Source: an uncultured Lachnospiraceae bacterium
Lineage (GTDB): Bacteria > Bacillota > Clostridia > Lachnospirales > Lachnospiraceae
Length of the DNA stretch: 60,908 bases
Assembly: GCA_934292725.1 (NCBI GenBank)
Contig: CAKQXY010000018.1
Span: 1 to 60,908, forward strand
Direction of reading: 5' to 3'
In this document: positions 1 through 9,160 of the stretch, piece after piece
Layout: each line of letters starts with the position of its first letter
Numbering within the stretch: position 1 is the first letter of the stretch
The notes under the pieces: model-generated
What the model was told of the DNA's origin: nothing
Seen by the model: only the letters and a program-made list of their open reading frames with translations
The model's database searches: none
Position numbers and translations under genes: made by a program

Positions 1-32
1 AGGGCAGGCTGATTTATTTTACAGCCTGCCCT
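1..32 (-). terminator. Hairpin downstream of the MATE gene, probable terminator
   Basis: A perfect 11-bp stem (arms AGGGCAGGCTG and CAGCCTGCCCT) with a 10-nt AT-rich loop sits 27 bases past the stop of the MATE gene. Any T-tract on the minus strand would fall outside the window, so termination is inferred from stem strength and position. Confidence 0.6.
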
Positions 33-58
33 AAATTCATTTTTTGTTTGGTCAGCAC

Positions 59-1450
59 TTATACAATACTGTGTTCTCGTGCTGCCTCGATTTTTCCTGT
101 TTTATTCAGGTAAATATAATAAATGATAAATAAGATTGATGTCACTACCCATGACAATGGATAGCTAAATAAAATATTTGTGATTGTTCGATTCCTCGGA
201 ACTGCAATAAACAGCCATAAAAGACGAAGCACACACACACCGCCGCATGTCATAAGCATTGGTGTGAATACAAAGCCCATGGAACGCACTGTTCCTGAAA
301 CTACCTCAATTGTTACATATGTAAAGTAAATTGGTGTTAAGAAATACAAAATCTGCATTCCAATCTCAATAACCTGTGCATCTGTTGTGAATAGCATATA
401 CACATATCGTCCAAAGAAATGAAGAATTACACTTAATCCGATGCTTGCGCCAAGTGCCATTCCTAAGCAAATCTTCATACTCTTACGAACACGGTCTAAC
501 TTTCCTGCACCGAAGTTTTGACCGGCAAATGTGGATACTGACACACCAAATGCATTCATGATCATCCAAAATACCGCATCGATCTTAGAATATGCTGTGT
601 ATGCCGCCATCGTATTGCTTCCAAGCAGATTTACGTTGGACTGAATGATGATATTAGCTATGTTATACATAACTGACTGTAAACCTGCCGGAACACCAAT
701 CTGAATGATACGAATGAGCAGCATCTTATGGAAACGAACCTTACTCCACTTCAGGCGATAGCACTCATTTGTTCTCATCAGACAGAATGTGATTAGTACT
801 GCACTGATAAATTGGGAAAGAATCGTTGCAATTCCTACTCCCTGAACAGACATGCGAAGCACTACGACAAATACAAGGTCAAGCACAATATTTACAAGAC
901 AAGAGAAAATCAAAATGTAGAGTGGCCGCTTGGAATCTCCGACAGCTCGCAGGATTGCTGCACATATATTGTAATACAGATTCGGGATCATACCGATAAA
1001 ATAAATCTTGATATATGTTTCCGCAAGATCAATCACCGTATCTGGTGTCTGCATCCACTCAAGTGCTGTCCTTGCAAAAATAAATCCAATTGCACTTAAA
1101 ATCGCACCGCCTGCAATGGAAAGCGCAATCGCCGTATGGACACTTCGGCTTACCATTTCCTTATCGCCTGCTCCGTAAAACTGTGCAATGATAACAGTCG
1201 CACCAGAAGAAAGTCCAATAAAAAAACCAAATAAAAGGTTAATAATCGTTCCAGTAGAACCGCCTACGGCTGCCAGCTCAAGCGAACCCGTAAAACGACC
1301 CACCACAACTGCGTCAACTGTATTATACAGCTGTTGAAAAAATGCTCCGAACAAAATCGGAAAGAAAAAGACAAGCAGCTGCTCCCATATCACACCATCT
1401 GTGATTCCCCCTGCCTTAGCTGATGAAGCAGCCTGTTTTTTCTGACTCAT
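59..1450 (-). CDS. MATE family multidrug/Na+ efflux transporter
   Basis: An integral membrane protein of 463 residues, the usual MATE length, with about twelve hydrophobic segments in two similar halves. The first half carries the family pattern of a long PILFGAFFQQLYNTVDAVVV helix near residues 30-50 and the second half repeats it (GVPAGLQSVMYNIANIIIQ near 255-275). MATE proteins export cationic drugs or metabolites by Na+ or H+ antiport; the substrate cannot be read from sequence. The ATG start is preceded by GGAGGAAAA. The first four bases overlap the stop of the upstream DUF2974 gene, so the two are probably translationally coupled. The family call is secure and the substrate unknown. Confidence 0.93.
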   Translation of the reverse strand: MSQKKQAASSAKAGGITDGVIWEQLLVFFFPILFGAFFQQLYNTVDAVVVGRFTGSLELAAVGGSTGTIINLLFGFFIGLSSGATVIIAQFYGAGDKEMVSRSVHTAIALSIAGGAILSAIGFIFARTALEWMQTPDTVIDLAETYIKIYFIGMIPNLYYNICAAILRAVGDSKRPLYILIFSCLVNIVLDLVFVVVLRMSVQGVGIATILSQFISAVLITFCLMRTNECYRLKWSKVRFHKMLLIRIIQIGVPAGLQSVMYNIANIIIQSNVNLLGSNTMAAYTAYSKIDAVFWMIMNAFGVSVSTFAGQNFGAGKLDRVRKSMKICLGMALGASIGLSVILHFFGRYVYMLFTTDAQVIEIGMQILYFLTPIYFTYVTIEVVSGTVRSMGFVFTPMLMTCGGVCVLRLLWLFIAVPRNRTITNILFSYPLSWVVTSILFIIYYIYLNKTGKIEAAREHSIV

Positions 1451-2646
1451 TTTCTTTTTTCCTCCTGTTTCACTTTGTTTTCATTATGATTTTTATTGCT
1501 TGTGTATGCAGCTCTATGGCTTGTCACTGCGCGCGGTATATTTTGTCTGTCCACTGTCTTTTGTCTTCCCATAATCAGAAAACCTGAAAATGGCAAAACT
1601 GCCTTCAGCAGATTTTCCAGCTCTGACCATGTTCCCGGTACAATCTGATGAAGCTCACGAAGCATTGCAGCCGCATTTTTTAATCCGCCTTCCTGCACCT
1701 GCGTCAATGTATCAACACCAGTCGATTCCAGTATTGAAAATAAATCATCGACAAACTGTGTCCTTGCATTCTCATCAATATTTTCAAGCCAGTTACGAAG
1801 CGTCTCATGGAGTGAAATAGCTGATTCACTTAAGCTTGCTGATACAAAATGCGGACCCTCTATTTGCCAGCTCATCGCATCGTGCTGAAGGATTCCCTTA
1901 GCTGTACTTTTTATAACTTGCGGTTCTACAGGATTTTCAAGAAGCATTCCTATGATGGATGAATCTGGAATATAGCGATGGATTCGATTTTGAATTTTCT
2001 TATATGAATCACTCGTCACAAACTCATGCACAAATCCGGGACCATCATTACTATATACATCTGTAATGCGTTCCTGCACCTCTATTTTACAGGCTGCAGC
2101 TGCATATACTGCCAAATTGCCGCCTTTTGAATGACCGCTTACGCGAATAGGGGATGTACCAACACCAAATCTGTTCAAATATTCTGATGCTAACTTTTGG
2201 GCTGGCACTTCGCCAATGCCTAGATTAAAGTCCTCTTTCCATGCCACAATATTGTCATCCGTTCCCCTGAAGCAAAAATTTTTTGAGCCATCCATAAGAT
2301 CAAGCTGCACGGCAGAAAATTGAAGTTCCAGCTGTGGATTAACCATATTGACATAATTTGAAATGAGCGATGTGCGGTAGCGGTTCGACTGTGCCATCAT
2401 TTTTACTATATATGGCGCCAGTCTCGTAAACGACTTGTCTGCTGCAAGCTCTTCCTCGCTGTGAAGCACAAAAAAGCGTCTTGAAAGCTCCTCAAGTGTC
2501 ACTCGCTCTTCACCAGCACCAACAGACAATCCCTCAAGATTCACATATGCCACAAATGACAAAAGCAAGTTATCTACCTCGTTGAAGGCATCCTGTGAAA
2601 ATGTCAGATCACCTCGCCATTTCAAATAATCCATAATATTTCCCAT
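1447..2646 (-). CDS. DUF2974 (Mbeg1-like) lipase-fold protein
   Basis: A 399-residue protein with the typical DUF2974 opening (DYLKWRGDLTF near residue 6) and an alpha/beta-hydrolase nucleophile elbow, GHSKGG, near residue 168. That places it with the lipase_3-like serine hydrolases. A possible acid residue lies in the SNDGPG segment. The C-terminal 60 residues are polar and Lys/Asn-rich. No signal peptide is seen, so a cytoplasmic hydrolase of unknown substrate is likely. The gene overlaps the MATE gene by four bases. Start: the ATG giving MGNIMDYL matches the family start, although the upstream ribosome site is weak; an ATG four codons in is possible. The role is unknown. Confidence 0.85.
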   Translation of the reverse strand: MGNIMDYLKWRGDLTFSQDAFNEVDNLLLSFVAYVNLEGLSVGAGEERVTLEELSRRFFVLHSEEELAADKSFTRLAPYIVKMMAQSNRYRTSLISNYVNMVNPQLELQFSAVQLDLMDGSKNFCFRGTDDNIVAWKEDFNLGIGEVPAQKLASEYLNRFGVGTSPIRVSGHSKGGNLAVYAAAACKIEVQERITDVYSNDGPGFVHEFVTSDSYKKIQNRIHRYIPDSSIIGMLLENPVEPQVIKSTAKGILQHDAMSWQIEGPHFVSASLSESAISLHETLRNWLENIDENARTQFVDDLFSILESTGVDTLTQVQEGGLKNAAAMLRELHQIVPGTWSELENLLKAVLPFSGFLIMGRQKTVDRQNIPRAVTSHRAAYTSNKNHNENKVKQEEKRK

Positions 2647-2680
2647 TGTTTCACCCGCTTTCCAAAATAGGTTTACAACA

Positions 2681-2726
2681 AAAAAACAAACCGCTGCGAT
2701 ATAAGAGAAGTATACCTCAGCGGTCT
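2681..2726 (-). terminator. Intrinsic terminator after ppk1
   Basis: On the minus strand a 7-bp stem (ACCGCTG / CAGCGGT) with a long loop is followed by TTGTTTTTTT. It lies 24 bases past the polyphosphate kinase stop and separates it from the DUF2974-MATE pair. Confidence 0.75.
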
Positions 2727-2749
2727 TGTAAAATCAATGGATTATTCTA

Positions 2750-4834
2750 TTATGCTCTGATGTTGTTTTTCTCTGCGGCCTCATATGCCTTTTCGTAAAA
2801 ATATTCCTGTGCATTAATCGGCGGATCGTTTTGAAGCTCTAGCGCAGAAGCCATCGCATATGTTGTATCTGGCAATTCGACTCTTGCCTTCTGATTATCA
2901 CGAAGCATCACATCAAACATATCAAGTAGAAGCTTTTTTAGTTTTTCATTTTTAATTGGAGCAGCTACCTCTACACGGCGAAGCGTGTTTCTTGTCATAA
3001 AATCTGCTGATGCTATATACACACGTGCATTTTCTTTTACACCGAAAATATAAATTCTTGAATGCTCAAGGAAGCGACCTACAATGCTTCTGACACTAAT
3101 ATTTTCTGTATATCCTTGTACTCCCGGAATCAGACAGCATATTCCGCGAATTACCATATCAATCTTCACTCCTGCCTGTGATGCCTCCACAAGCTTATCC
3201 ATAATCTTCTTATCGGTCAACGAGTTCATCTTAAGGCCAATATAAGAAGGCTGTCCGCTCTTTGCAAGCTCAATCTGACCATCAATCATCTCTATCACAC
3301 GATTTTGCAGACAATTCGGTGCTGCAAGCAAATGCTTCAGTTCATCTGGTGTCTGTCCCATTGCAAGCGCTTGGAAAATCCTTGCTGCTTCCATTCCAAT
3401 CTGCACATTTGCTGTCATGAAGGATAGATCAGTATACAGGCGTGATGTCTTTTCATTATAATTTCCGGTACCAACCTGTGTATAATATTCTATTCTATCT
3501 TCGCTTCTCTTTGTAATCAGGCAAAGCTTTGAATGCACCTTATAGCCGTCTAATCCATAAATAACACGGCAGCCTGCATCCTCGAGAAGACGCGACCACT
3601 CAATATTATTTTCCTCGTCAAAACGCGCTTTTAATTCGACAAGTACAAATACTTCCTTGCCATTTTCTGCAGCCTCTATCAGATATTCTACCACCTTACT
3701 CTGCCTTGCCATGCGATACAAAGTCATCTTAATTGAAATCACATCTGGATCATTTGCCGCCTCATGAAGCATCTGTAAAAATGGCTTAATGCTTTCATAT
3801 GGATAAGACAGTAATTTATCCTCTTTTCTGATTTGATCAAGGATTGGCTGACCCTGACTAAACATAGGAGACTTCTGCGGTACGCGCTTTTCAAAAAATA
3901 ACTGTGTATTTTTTCGAAGCAGATCCTGAATTTCATAGGCAAAGGACAGATCAAGCGGTGACTTTGCATAATACACATAGCAGGAATTTAAATCAAGATG
4001 ACCACAAAGCGTCTTTACTGTTTCACCGCTTAAATCACCCTCAATTTCAAGACGAAGCGGCGCCAGCTTCTTTCTTTTCTTAATCAGTTTCTCCATAAAA
4101 TCGCGGTAATCAAGATCCTCATCATATAATGCATCTGCATCAATATCTGCATTTCTTGTAATTCGTATAATAGCCTTTTCCTTTACCTGATAGCCTTTAA
4201 AAATCCTTGGCATATAATGAAGAATAAGATCCTCTGAGAGCATATACATATCGCTTCCCTTAACGTTAATTAGTCTTGGAAAAATTTTCCCTGATCCCGT
4301 ATTAACACACGGAATAATGCCAAGACGCTTTTTTCCGCTCTTATTCTCAAGCGCTGCCACCGCATAAAGCTCGCGATTTCTTAAAAATGGAAAAGTCTGT
4401 CGTTTTCCAATCATGGATGGAGATAATAGTGGCTCTATTTCTGCCTGAAAATATGCTCTGAGGCGTGTACTTTCCTGTTGAGTGATCTTATGAAAATCTA
4501 CAAGACGCACTCCCTGCTTTTCCAGACTGTGCATAATCTGTGTGTACACGATATCCTTTCTTGCATTTAATTCCTGAACACGCGGCAAAATTGCACGGAT
4601 CTGCTCCTGCGCCGTCATCTGTGTCTTATTTTCACGTTCTCCTTTTCCTAGCAGTTCCTGATCAATCAGCGATCCTACACGAACCATGAAAAATTCATCC
4701 AAGTTACTCTGATAAATTGCCGCGAATGAAAGACGCTCGCATAGCGGCACCTTTATATTCTCTGCCTCCTCCAGTACACGCTCGTTAAATTTAAGCCATG
4801 AAAGCTCCCTGTTCATAAAAATTTCTTTTTGCAT
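2750..4834 (-). CDS. ppk1: Polyphosphate kinase 1
   Basis: PPK1 reversibly moves the gamma phosphate of ATP onto inorganic polyphosphate and is usually membrane-associated. The 694-residue length matches the family. The N-terminal domain opens with FMNRELSWLKFNERVLEEA, and NLDEFFMVRVG follows near residue 44. The two phospholipase-D-like catalytic domains carry the phospho-acceptor histidine in YKVHSKL (H434) and the second conserved histidine in EHSRIYIFG (H591). Both match the catalytic histidines of the E. coli enzyme (H435 and H592/593 region). The gene is monocistronic between a terminator and the GH36-like gene. An in-frame ATG six codons downstream is an alternative start. No ppx or phoU gene is adjacent. 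Confidence 0.96.
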   Translation of the reverse strand: MQKEIFMNRELSWLKFNERVLEEAENIKVPLCERLSFAAIYQSNLDEFFMVRVGSLIDQELLGKGERENKTQMTAQEQIRAILPRVQELNARKDIVYTQIMHSLEKQGVRLVDFHKITQQESTRLRAYFQAEIEPLLSPSMIGKRQTFPFLRNRELYAVAALENKSGKKRLGIIPCVNTGSGKIFPRLINVKGSDMYMLSEDLILHYMPRIFKGYQVKEKAIIRITRNADIDADALYDEDLDYRDFMEKLIKKRKKLAPLRLEIEGDLSGETVKTLCGHLDLNSCYVYYAKSPLDLSFAYEIQDLLRKNTQLFFEKRVPQKSPMFSQGQPILDQIRKEDKLLSYPYESIKPFLQMLHEAANDPDVISIKMTLYRMARQSKVVEYLIEAAENGKEVFVLVELKARFDEENNIEWSRLLEDAGCRVIYGLDGYKVHSKLCLITKRSEDRIEYYTQVGTGNYNEKTSRLYTDLSFMTANVQIGMEAARIFQALAMGQTPDELKHLLAAPNCLQNRVIEMIDGQIELAKSGQPSYIGLKMNSLTDKKIMDKLVEASQAGVKIDMVIRGICCLIPGVQGYTENISVRSIVGRFLEHSRIYIFGVKENARVYIASADFMTRNTLRRVEVAAPIKNEKLKKLLLDMFDVMLRDNQKARVELPDTTYAMASALELQNDPPINAQEYFYEKAYEAAEKNNIRA

Positions 4835-4942
4835 CTTGCGCCTTTTCCCTTCTGTGCCTTGCTACATTTTTATTTGATATTCTGCCTATCGCAAAGCAGT
4901 GTAACAGCACTCGGTCAAGTCTGCGACGCATTTATGTAAATT

Positions 4943-7150
4943 TTAGGTAAAATTCATTTCTAACACAGCCTCCTTCTTTTCAAAAACAACTGTCAACTGC
5001 AAAATATCGATATATGCTTGTACAGAAACTATTTGAATTCCATGTGCATGAATTGCTTCTCTTGTGATTTCAGCTGCCTTTTCTACATATAACGTATAAG
5101 TAACGCAAAGTTCTTCAAACCCTTTTAATGCCAAGCGATAAACACGTCCTCTTTGCGTATCTGTAGTACACTCAGACATAACACTTACTGCATCACAACT
5201 CACATGACGATTTGATCCTATCAACGCCACATATTTATCTGTAATGTCTGTAAGTGTGACAACCTGACAATCTCCAAGTTCTAACTCATGCAAATTTAAT
5301 ATTCCTGTCTGTTTCCAAGCCTGCTGTTTCCAAAAATCAAATGCATAATAAATTCTTGATGGATCAAGACTTAGATTTTCTAATGGCACATCTATCTTAG
5401 ATAGTGGAATCACTCCACAACGTTGAATTACGCACCAATTTCTTCCCCCTTGCTCCATATGAATAGACCATAACGATCCCATTGGATATAATTCATCTTT
5501 TTCTTCATGAGCTATTGAGTAACATGCTTCTTTTTCTGATTTTGTTTTCGGAATATACGTGCAAGCTGGCGTACTATAATCTACATAACCTACTTCACCA
5601 GAATGTACTTCAAGTGGCGGCATTGTTCTCTTCATCAAATCAATGCGTTCTAAATCATATGTCTGAGGCGGATCAGAGATCATCATAATCCCTCCGCTAA
5701 GTGATACAAGCGATAGCATCATACGTACCCACGGAAGCTGTGCACGCACACATACGTGATCTGGATCAACCGTAAAAAGAATACGCTGTGCAAAATACCA
5801 ACGAGCAGTTTCTCTTATCTGCATACTAAATGCTCCCCAACTAGGATTTGCATCCGTTGCTACACGCATTGCGTCACAGATTCCAATACTTGAGCTTAAT
5901 ACTCCCCAACAGGATAACAAATAAATATCTTCTCCAATTCCATCTCTCGCTGCCTGCATGTAAGCTTTATGACGCTTTCTTGCCTCCGCTGTTGTCATTA
6001 AACCTTGGCGTACCGCTTCCTCAAGTCCATCATAAAGTAAATGACGAATCGAATCAATTTTAAAATATTTGTATCCCTGTTCACGCAACTGTCTATAACA
6101 TTTTTCTACATGAACTTTAAGCATTTCAGGTGTACAATCCATAATATACTGAATCCAATCACCTTTAATAAGCTCACCATTTTTATTTTTTATGCAACAG
6201 CCAATCGACTCTGAATTTTCTTTATTTGTTAATGTTGCATTAATCCATATACCTGGTGTGAAACCTCCTGCTTTCATTGCTTCTATAATGGCTGGATGAC
6301 CTCCAGGAAATTTTTCATTAGTATTCAGCCAGCTCTCACCAACTTCTCCACATTTTTGCATAGGCACTTGCGTCTGCTGATAGCCATCATCAAGCTGCAT
6401 CAAATCTATACCCCATGGTTTTAACAGTGCAAGAGCCTTTGATGTCTCTATCACATTTTCCAAAGTTACATCACTGTGATATGCCTCCCAAGAACACCAT
6501 CCACAAATCGTATTTTTCTTAGGGCGACGATTCCAAGGCTCATAATTTCCAAATCCGAGATGTTCAGAAAAATAATGTGGACGAATCAGGATAACCCATG
6601 GATATTCATCTATCTTCGCGATTAGGCTAGCAGTATATATACCATCCTTTTCCTGTACCCTGCTCTCTTCCCATATAAATGGTACACCATGCAAACTAAC
6701 TAGCAAATCCCAATCTGGAAGATAAATTCCATTTACGCCGTAAAGAAGCGGTCTGCCTAACTGACCAATAATCGCCTTCCCTTTCTCTGCACGAGTTGGA
6801 CGAACATTCCACCACTCAATTGGTGCACTAACTGTCACACGCAAATCGGCTGGTGTATTTGACCAAATCTGAAACTGTTGAATAAATGGCTCTGACTGAA
6901 AATCACCATCTGAATGAAAACGCAAAATCGGAACAGTTTCATTTAAAAAATCAAACGTCAATAAATCTATTCCATTATATGAAATTGCATAACTTCCATT
7001 GTCTTTTTGCCATATACGACTGTGTACTTGTGGCGGATTTTTTTGGATCGGATCTGAATGATATGCAAGCATCTTATTTGGTGGTGGTGCCTGCATTGCC
7101 GGTGACTGAATCACACTCGACATATTTTCGCTCTCATGTATTTTTTTCAT
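4943..7150 (-). CDS. GH36-like alpha-galactosidase (clan GH-D)
   Basis: Predicted exo-acting retaining alpha-galactosidase or related alpha-glycosidase, 735 residues with no signal peptide, so cytoplasmic. A beta-sandwich N-terminal part is followed by a TIM barrel with the clan GH-D signatures: CGWCSWEAYH near 216, MQLDDGY near 251 and YFKIDSIRH (nucleophile D366). The acid/base is likely D433 in RVATDANPSW. A short C-terminal beta domain follows. It is preceded by GAGG seven bases before the ATG and lies 51 bp past the LplC-type permease. This suggests it hydrolyses the oligosaccharide imported by that transporter. Galactosidase specificity is inferred; plant raffinose-synthase-like members of the clan have similar motifs. 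Confidence 0.82.
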   Translation of the reverse strand: MKKIHESENMSSVIQSPAMQAPPPNKMLAYHSDPIQKNPPQVHSRIWQKDNGSYAISYNGIDLLTFDFLNETVPILRFHSDGDFQSEPFIQQFQIWSNTPADLRVTVSAPIEWWNVRPTRAEKGKAIIGQLGRPLLYGVNGIYLPDWDLLVSLHGVPFIWEESRVQEKDGIYTASLIAKIDEYPWVILIRPHYFSEHLGFGNYEPWNRRPKKNTICGWCSWEAYHSDVTLENVIETSKALALLKPWGIDLMQLDDGYQQTQVPMQKCGEVGESWLNTNEKFPGGHPAIIEAMKAGGFTPGIWINATLTNKENSESIGCCIKNKNGELIKGDWIQYIMDCTPEMLKVHVEKCYRQLREQGYKYFKIDSIRHLLYDGLEEAVRQGLMTTAEARKRHKAYMQAARDGIGEDIYLLSCWGVLSSSIGICDAMRVATDANPSWGAFSMQIRETARWYFAQRILFTVDPDHVCVRAQLPWVRMMLSLVSLSGGIMMISDPPQTYDLERIDLMKRTMPPLEVHSGEVGYVDYSTPACTYIPKTKSEKEACYSIAHEEKDELYPMGSLWSIHMEQGGRNWCVIQRCGVIPLSKIDVPLENLSLDPSRIYYAFDFWKQQAWKQTGILNLHELELGDCQVVTLTDITDKYVALIGSNRHVSCDAVSVMSECTTDTQRGRVYRLALKGFEELCVTYTLYVEKAAEITREAIHAHGIQIVSVQAYIDILQLTVVFEKKEAVLEMNFT

Positions 7151-7201
7151 AGGATATCCTCATTTCTCGCAATTACGTTGTATTATTTTATCTTTTTTAT
7201 G

Positions 7202-8101
7202 TTATCCCTTCACAGCACCTAACGTAATACCACCAACAAAATAACGTTGGAAAAATGGATAAATAAATATAATCGGTACTACAACCACTACTGTAATCGC
7301 TGCACGCACAGTCTCTGGCTGAATCGTTCTCATGGATGCGTACAGCTGCTGCTGATTCATCATCTCTGATTTTGCAGAAGCCTGATTTAACAAACGATAC
7401 AGAATAATCTGAAGAGTATCCCACGTTCCGTCCTTGGAATACAGAGAAACATCAAACCAACTGTTCCAATGACCAACTGCAATATAAACAGCGATACAGG
7501 CTAACATTGGCTTTGCAAGCGGTACGGCAATGCTCCAGAAATTGCGAAGTTCAGATGCTCCATCAATACGTGCAGACTCAAACAAGGCATCTGGAATTGA
7601 CTGAAAATAGCTGGATGCAAGCAGCATATAATAGGAAGAAAATAATGCTGGAACAATGTAAACGGCAAAGGAATTGATGTAACCCAGACGAATCATTAAA
7701 AGATAGGTTGGAATCAGACCGCCGCTAAAATACATTGTGATCAAAAACAGAACACGCATAAATTTGCGTCCATAAAAACTTTTGTTTGCACATATATAAC
7801 CAAGCAGTGAATTACAAATTACGCCAGTCAGTGTTCCAACAAACACACGAAGTACCGATATCACAGCACCATGAAGCAATTTTCCATTTCGAAGCACATA
7901 TTCATAGTTCGCTGTTGTCCACACCCTAGGCCAAAAATACAGTTTTCCAAGAATTGCATCAGTTCCATCGTTGAATGACAACACTAACATATTCCAGAAT
8001 GGATAGATGGTAATAAATGTTATAATAGCAAGAAAAATACCATTGAAGCAATCAAATACTTTTCCACTTTTTGTCTGTTTTAAATATGCTCTTTTTCTCA
8101 T
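7202..8101 (-). CDS. Carbohydrate ABC transporter permease, LplC/YtcP type
   Basis: A 299-residue inner permease subunit with six hydrophobic segments. The EAA loop that contacts the ATPase is ESARIDGASELRNFWSIAVP near residue 185, and the protein ends in the typical RYFVGGITLGAVKG. It forms a heterodimer with the neighbouring LplB-type permease to import oligosaccharides bound by the 9161-10837 protein. No ATPase gene is present in the cluster, as is common in Clostridia, where a shared MsmK-like ATPase serves several systems. The ATG follows CGGAGGA and starts 11 bp after the partner gene's stop. Confidence 0.93.
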   Translation of the reverse strand: MRKRAYLKQTKSGKVFDCFNGIFLAIITFITIYPFWNMLVLSFNDGTDAILGKLYFWPRVWTTANYEYVLRNGKLLHGAVISVLRVFVGTLTGVICNSLLGYICANKSFYGRKFMRVLFLITMYFSGGLIPTYLLMIRLGYINSFAVYIVPALFSSYYMLLASSYFQSIPDALFESARIDGASELRNFWSIAVPLAKPMLACIAVYIAVGHWNSWFDVSLYSKDGTWDTLQIILYRLLNQASAKSEMMNQQQLYASMRTIQPETVRAAITVVVVVPIIFIYPFFQRYFVGGITLGAVKG

Positions 8102-8112
8102 ATAGTCCTCCG

Positions 8113-9039
8113 TTAAAACAGTGCGACATCGCTGAATTTACGCGCAATCGCATTGGTAATCAGTACAAGGGCAAATCCAATCACTGATTTAATCATAGAT
8201 ACCGCTGCTCCAAGTGAATAATAACCATTCTGCACACCATAGCGATATGCGTAGGTATCAATAACATCCCAGTAGCGCTGCGTTACTGTATTTCCAATAA
8301 TTAAATGCTGATCAAAGCCTGCTGAAAGAATATTTCCAACCTGCATAATCCACAGTAAAATAATCGTTGGCATAATTGTTGGCAATGTAATATGAATCGC
8401 CATATCAAGCCTCCCCATTCCATCAACAGCTCCGGCCTCGCAAAGCTCTTCATCCACACCTGCCATTGCACTCAGATAAATAATTGCGGACCAGCCTAAT
8501 TCCTTCCAAATATTTACAATCGTTATAATTGCCCAATACCATTCTCCCTTTTGTAAAAACTGAATTCTTGTCTGAGACACCCCCAGTGCAAGTAACAAGT
8601 CATTAATTACTCCATCCGTTCCAAGCACAGTAGTTACCATAGTTCCTGCAACAACCCAACTAATAAAATGTGGCAGATAACTTGCAGTCTGCACAAATTT
8701 TTTCAGACGTGTTCCTCCAACCTCGTTTAGACAAAATGCAAAAAAAATCGGCATCAAAAATCCAATTGTAATATTTAATCCAGACATTGCAAGTGTATTT
8801 CTAAGCAGTCTTGGAAAATCTGTACTTGTAAAGAAATTCTTAAAATACTTAAATCCAACAAATTTACACTCCCAAATTTCTTTTCCAGGCACATAATCAA
8901 CAAATGCCATCGTCAATCCATACATTGGATAATAACAAAAAATTGCAACCCATATAATAATTGGGATACAGATTAACCACATCTGTCTTTGTTTTTTTAA
9001 ACTTTGTATAAAGGGATGCTTTTTCAAAGAATGCCTCAT
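8113..9039 (-). CDS. Carbohydrate ABC transporter permease, LplB type
   Basis: A 308-residue permease with six transmembrane helices. The LplB signature is YPMYGLTMAFVDYVPGK near residue 37, and the cytoplasmic EAA loop ELCEAGAVDGMGRLDMAIHI sits near 197. It belongs to the complex oligosaccharide/lipo-oligosaccharide importer family and pairs with the LplC-type subunit just downstream. It is separated from the upstream binding-protein gene by a GC-rich hairpin at 9070-9104, which would allow the binding protein to be made in excess. The start ATG follows GAAAGGAATATGAAATA. Confidence 0.93.
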   Translation of the reverse strand: MRHSLKKHPFIQSLKKQRQMWLICIPIIIWVAIFCYYPMYGLTMAFVDYVPGKEIWECKFVGFKYFKNFFTSTDFPRLLRNTLAMSGLNITIGFLMPIFFAFCLNEVGGTRLKKFVQTASYLPHFISWVVAGTMVTTVLGTDGVINDLLLALGVSQTRIQFLQKGEWYWAIITIVNIWKELGWSAIIYLSAMAGVDEELCEAGAVDGMGRLDMAIHITLPTIMPTIILLWIMQVGNILSAGFDQHLIIGNTVTQRYWDVIDTYAYRYGVQNGYYSLGAAVSMIKSVIGFALVLITNAIARKFSDVALF

Positions 9040-9069
9040 ATTATTTCATATTCCTTTCTATTAAATATT

Positions 9070-9104
9070 AGAGCCGCCGCTTCAATTACAAATGCGGCGG
9101 CTCT
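9070..9104. other. Strong intercistronic hairpin between binding protein and permease
   Basis: A perfect 11-bp stem (AGAGCCGCCGC / GCGGCGGCTCT) with a 13-nt loop. There is no T-run after it on the minus strand, so it is more likely an mRNA-stabilising or attenuating structure that raises binding-protein yield over permease yield than a full terminator. Confidence 0.7.
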
Positions 9105-9160
9105 GTTCACTTTTTATTTTACTTTTATGTTTTATACTCGTATAGATTGAATTAGACTAT

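Noticed and set aside
9070..9104. GC-rich hairpin as terminator between binding protein and permease
   Set aside because: No T-run on the minus strand; the genes form one functional transporter.
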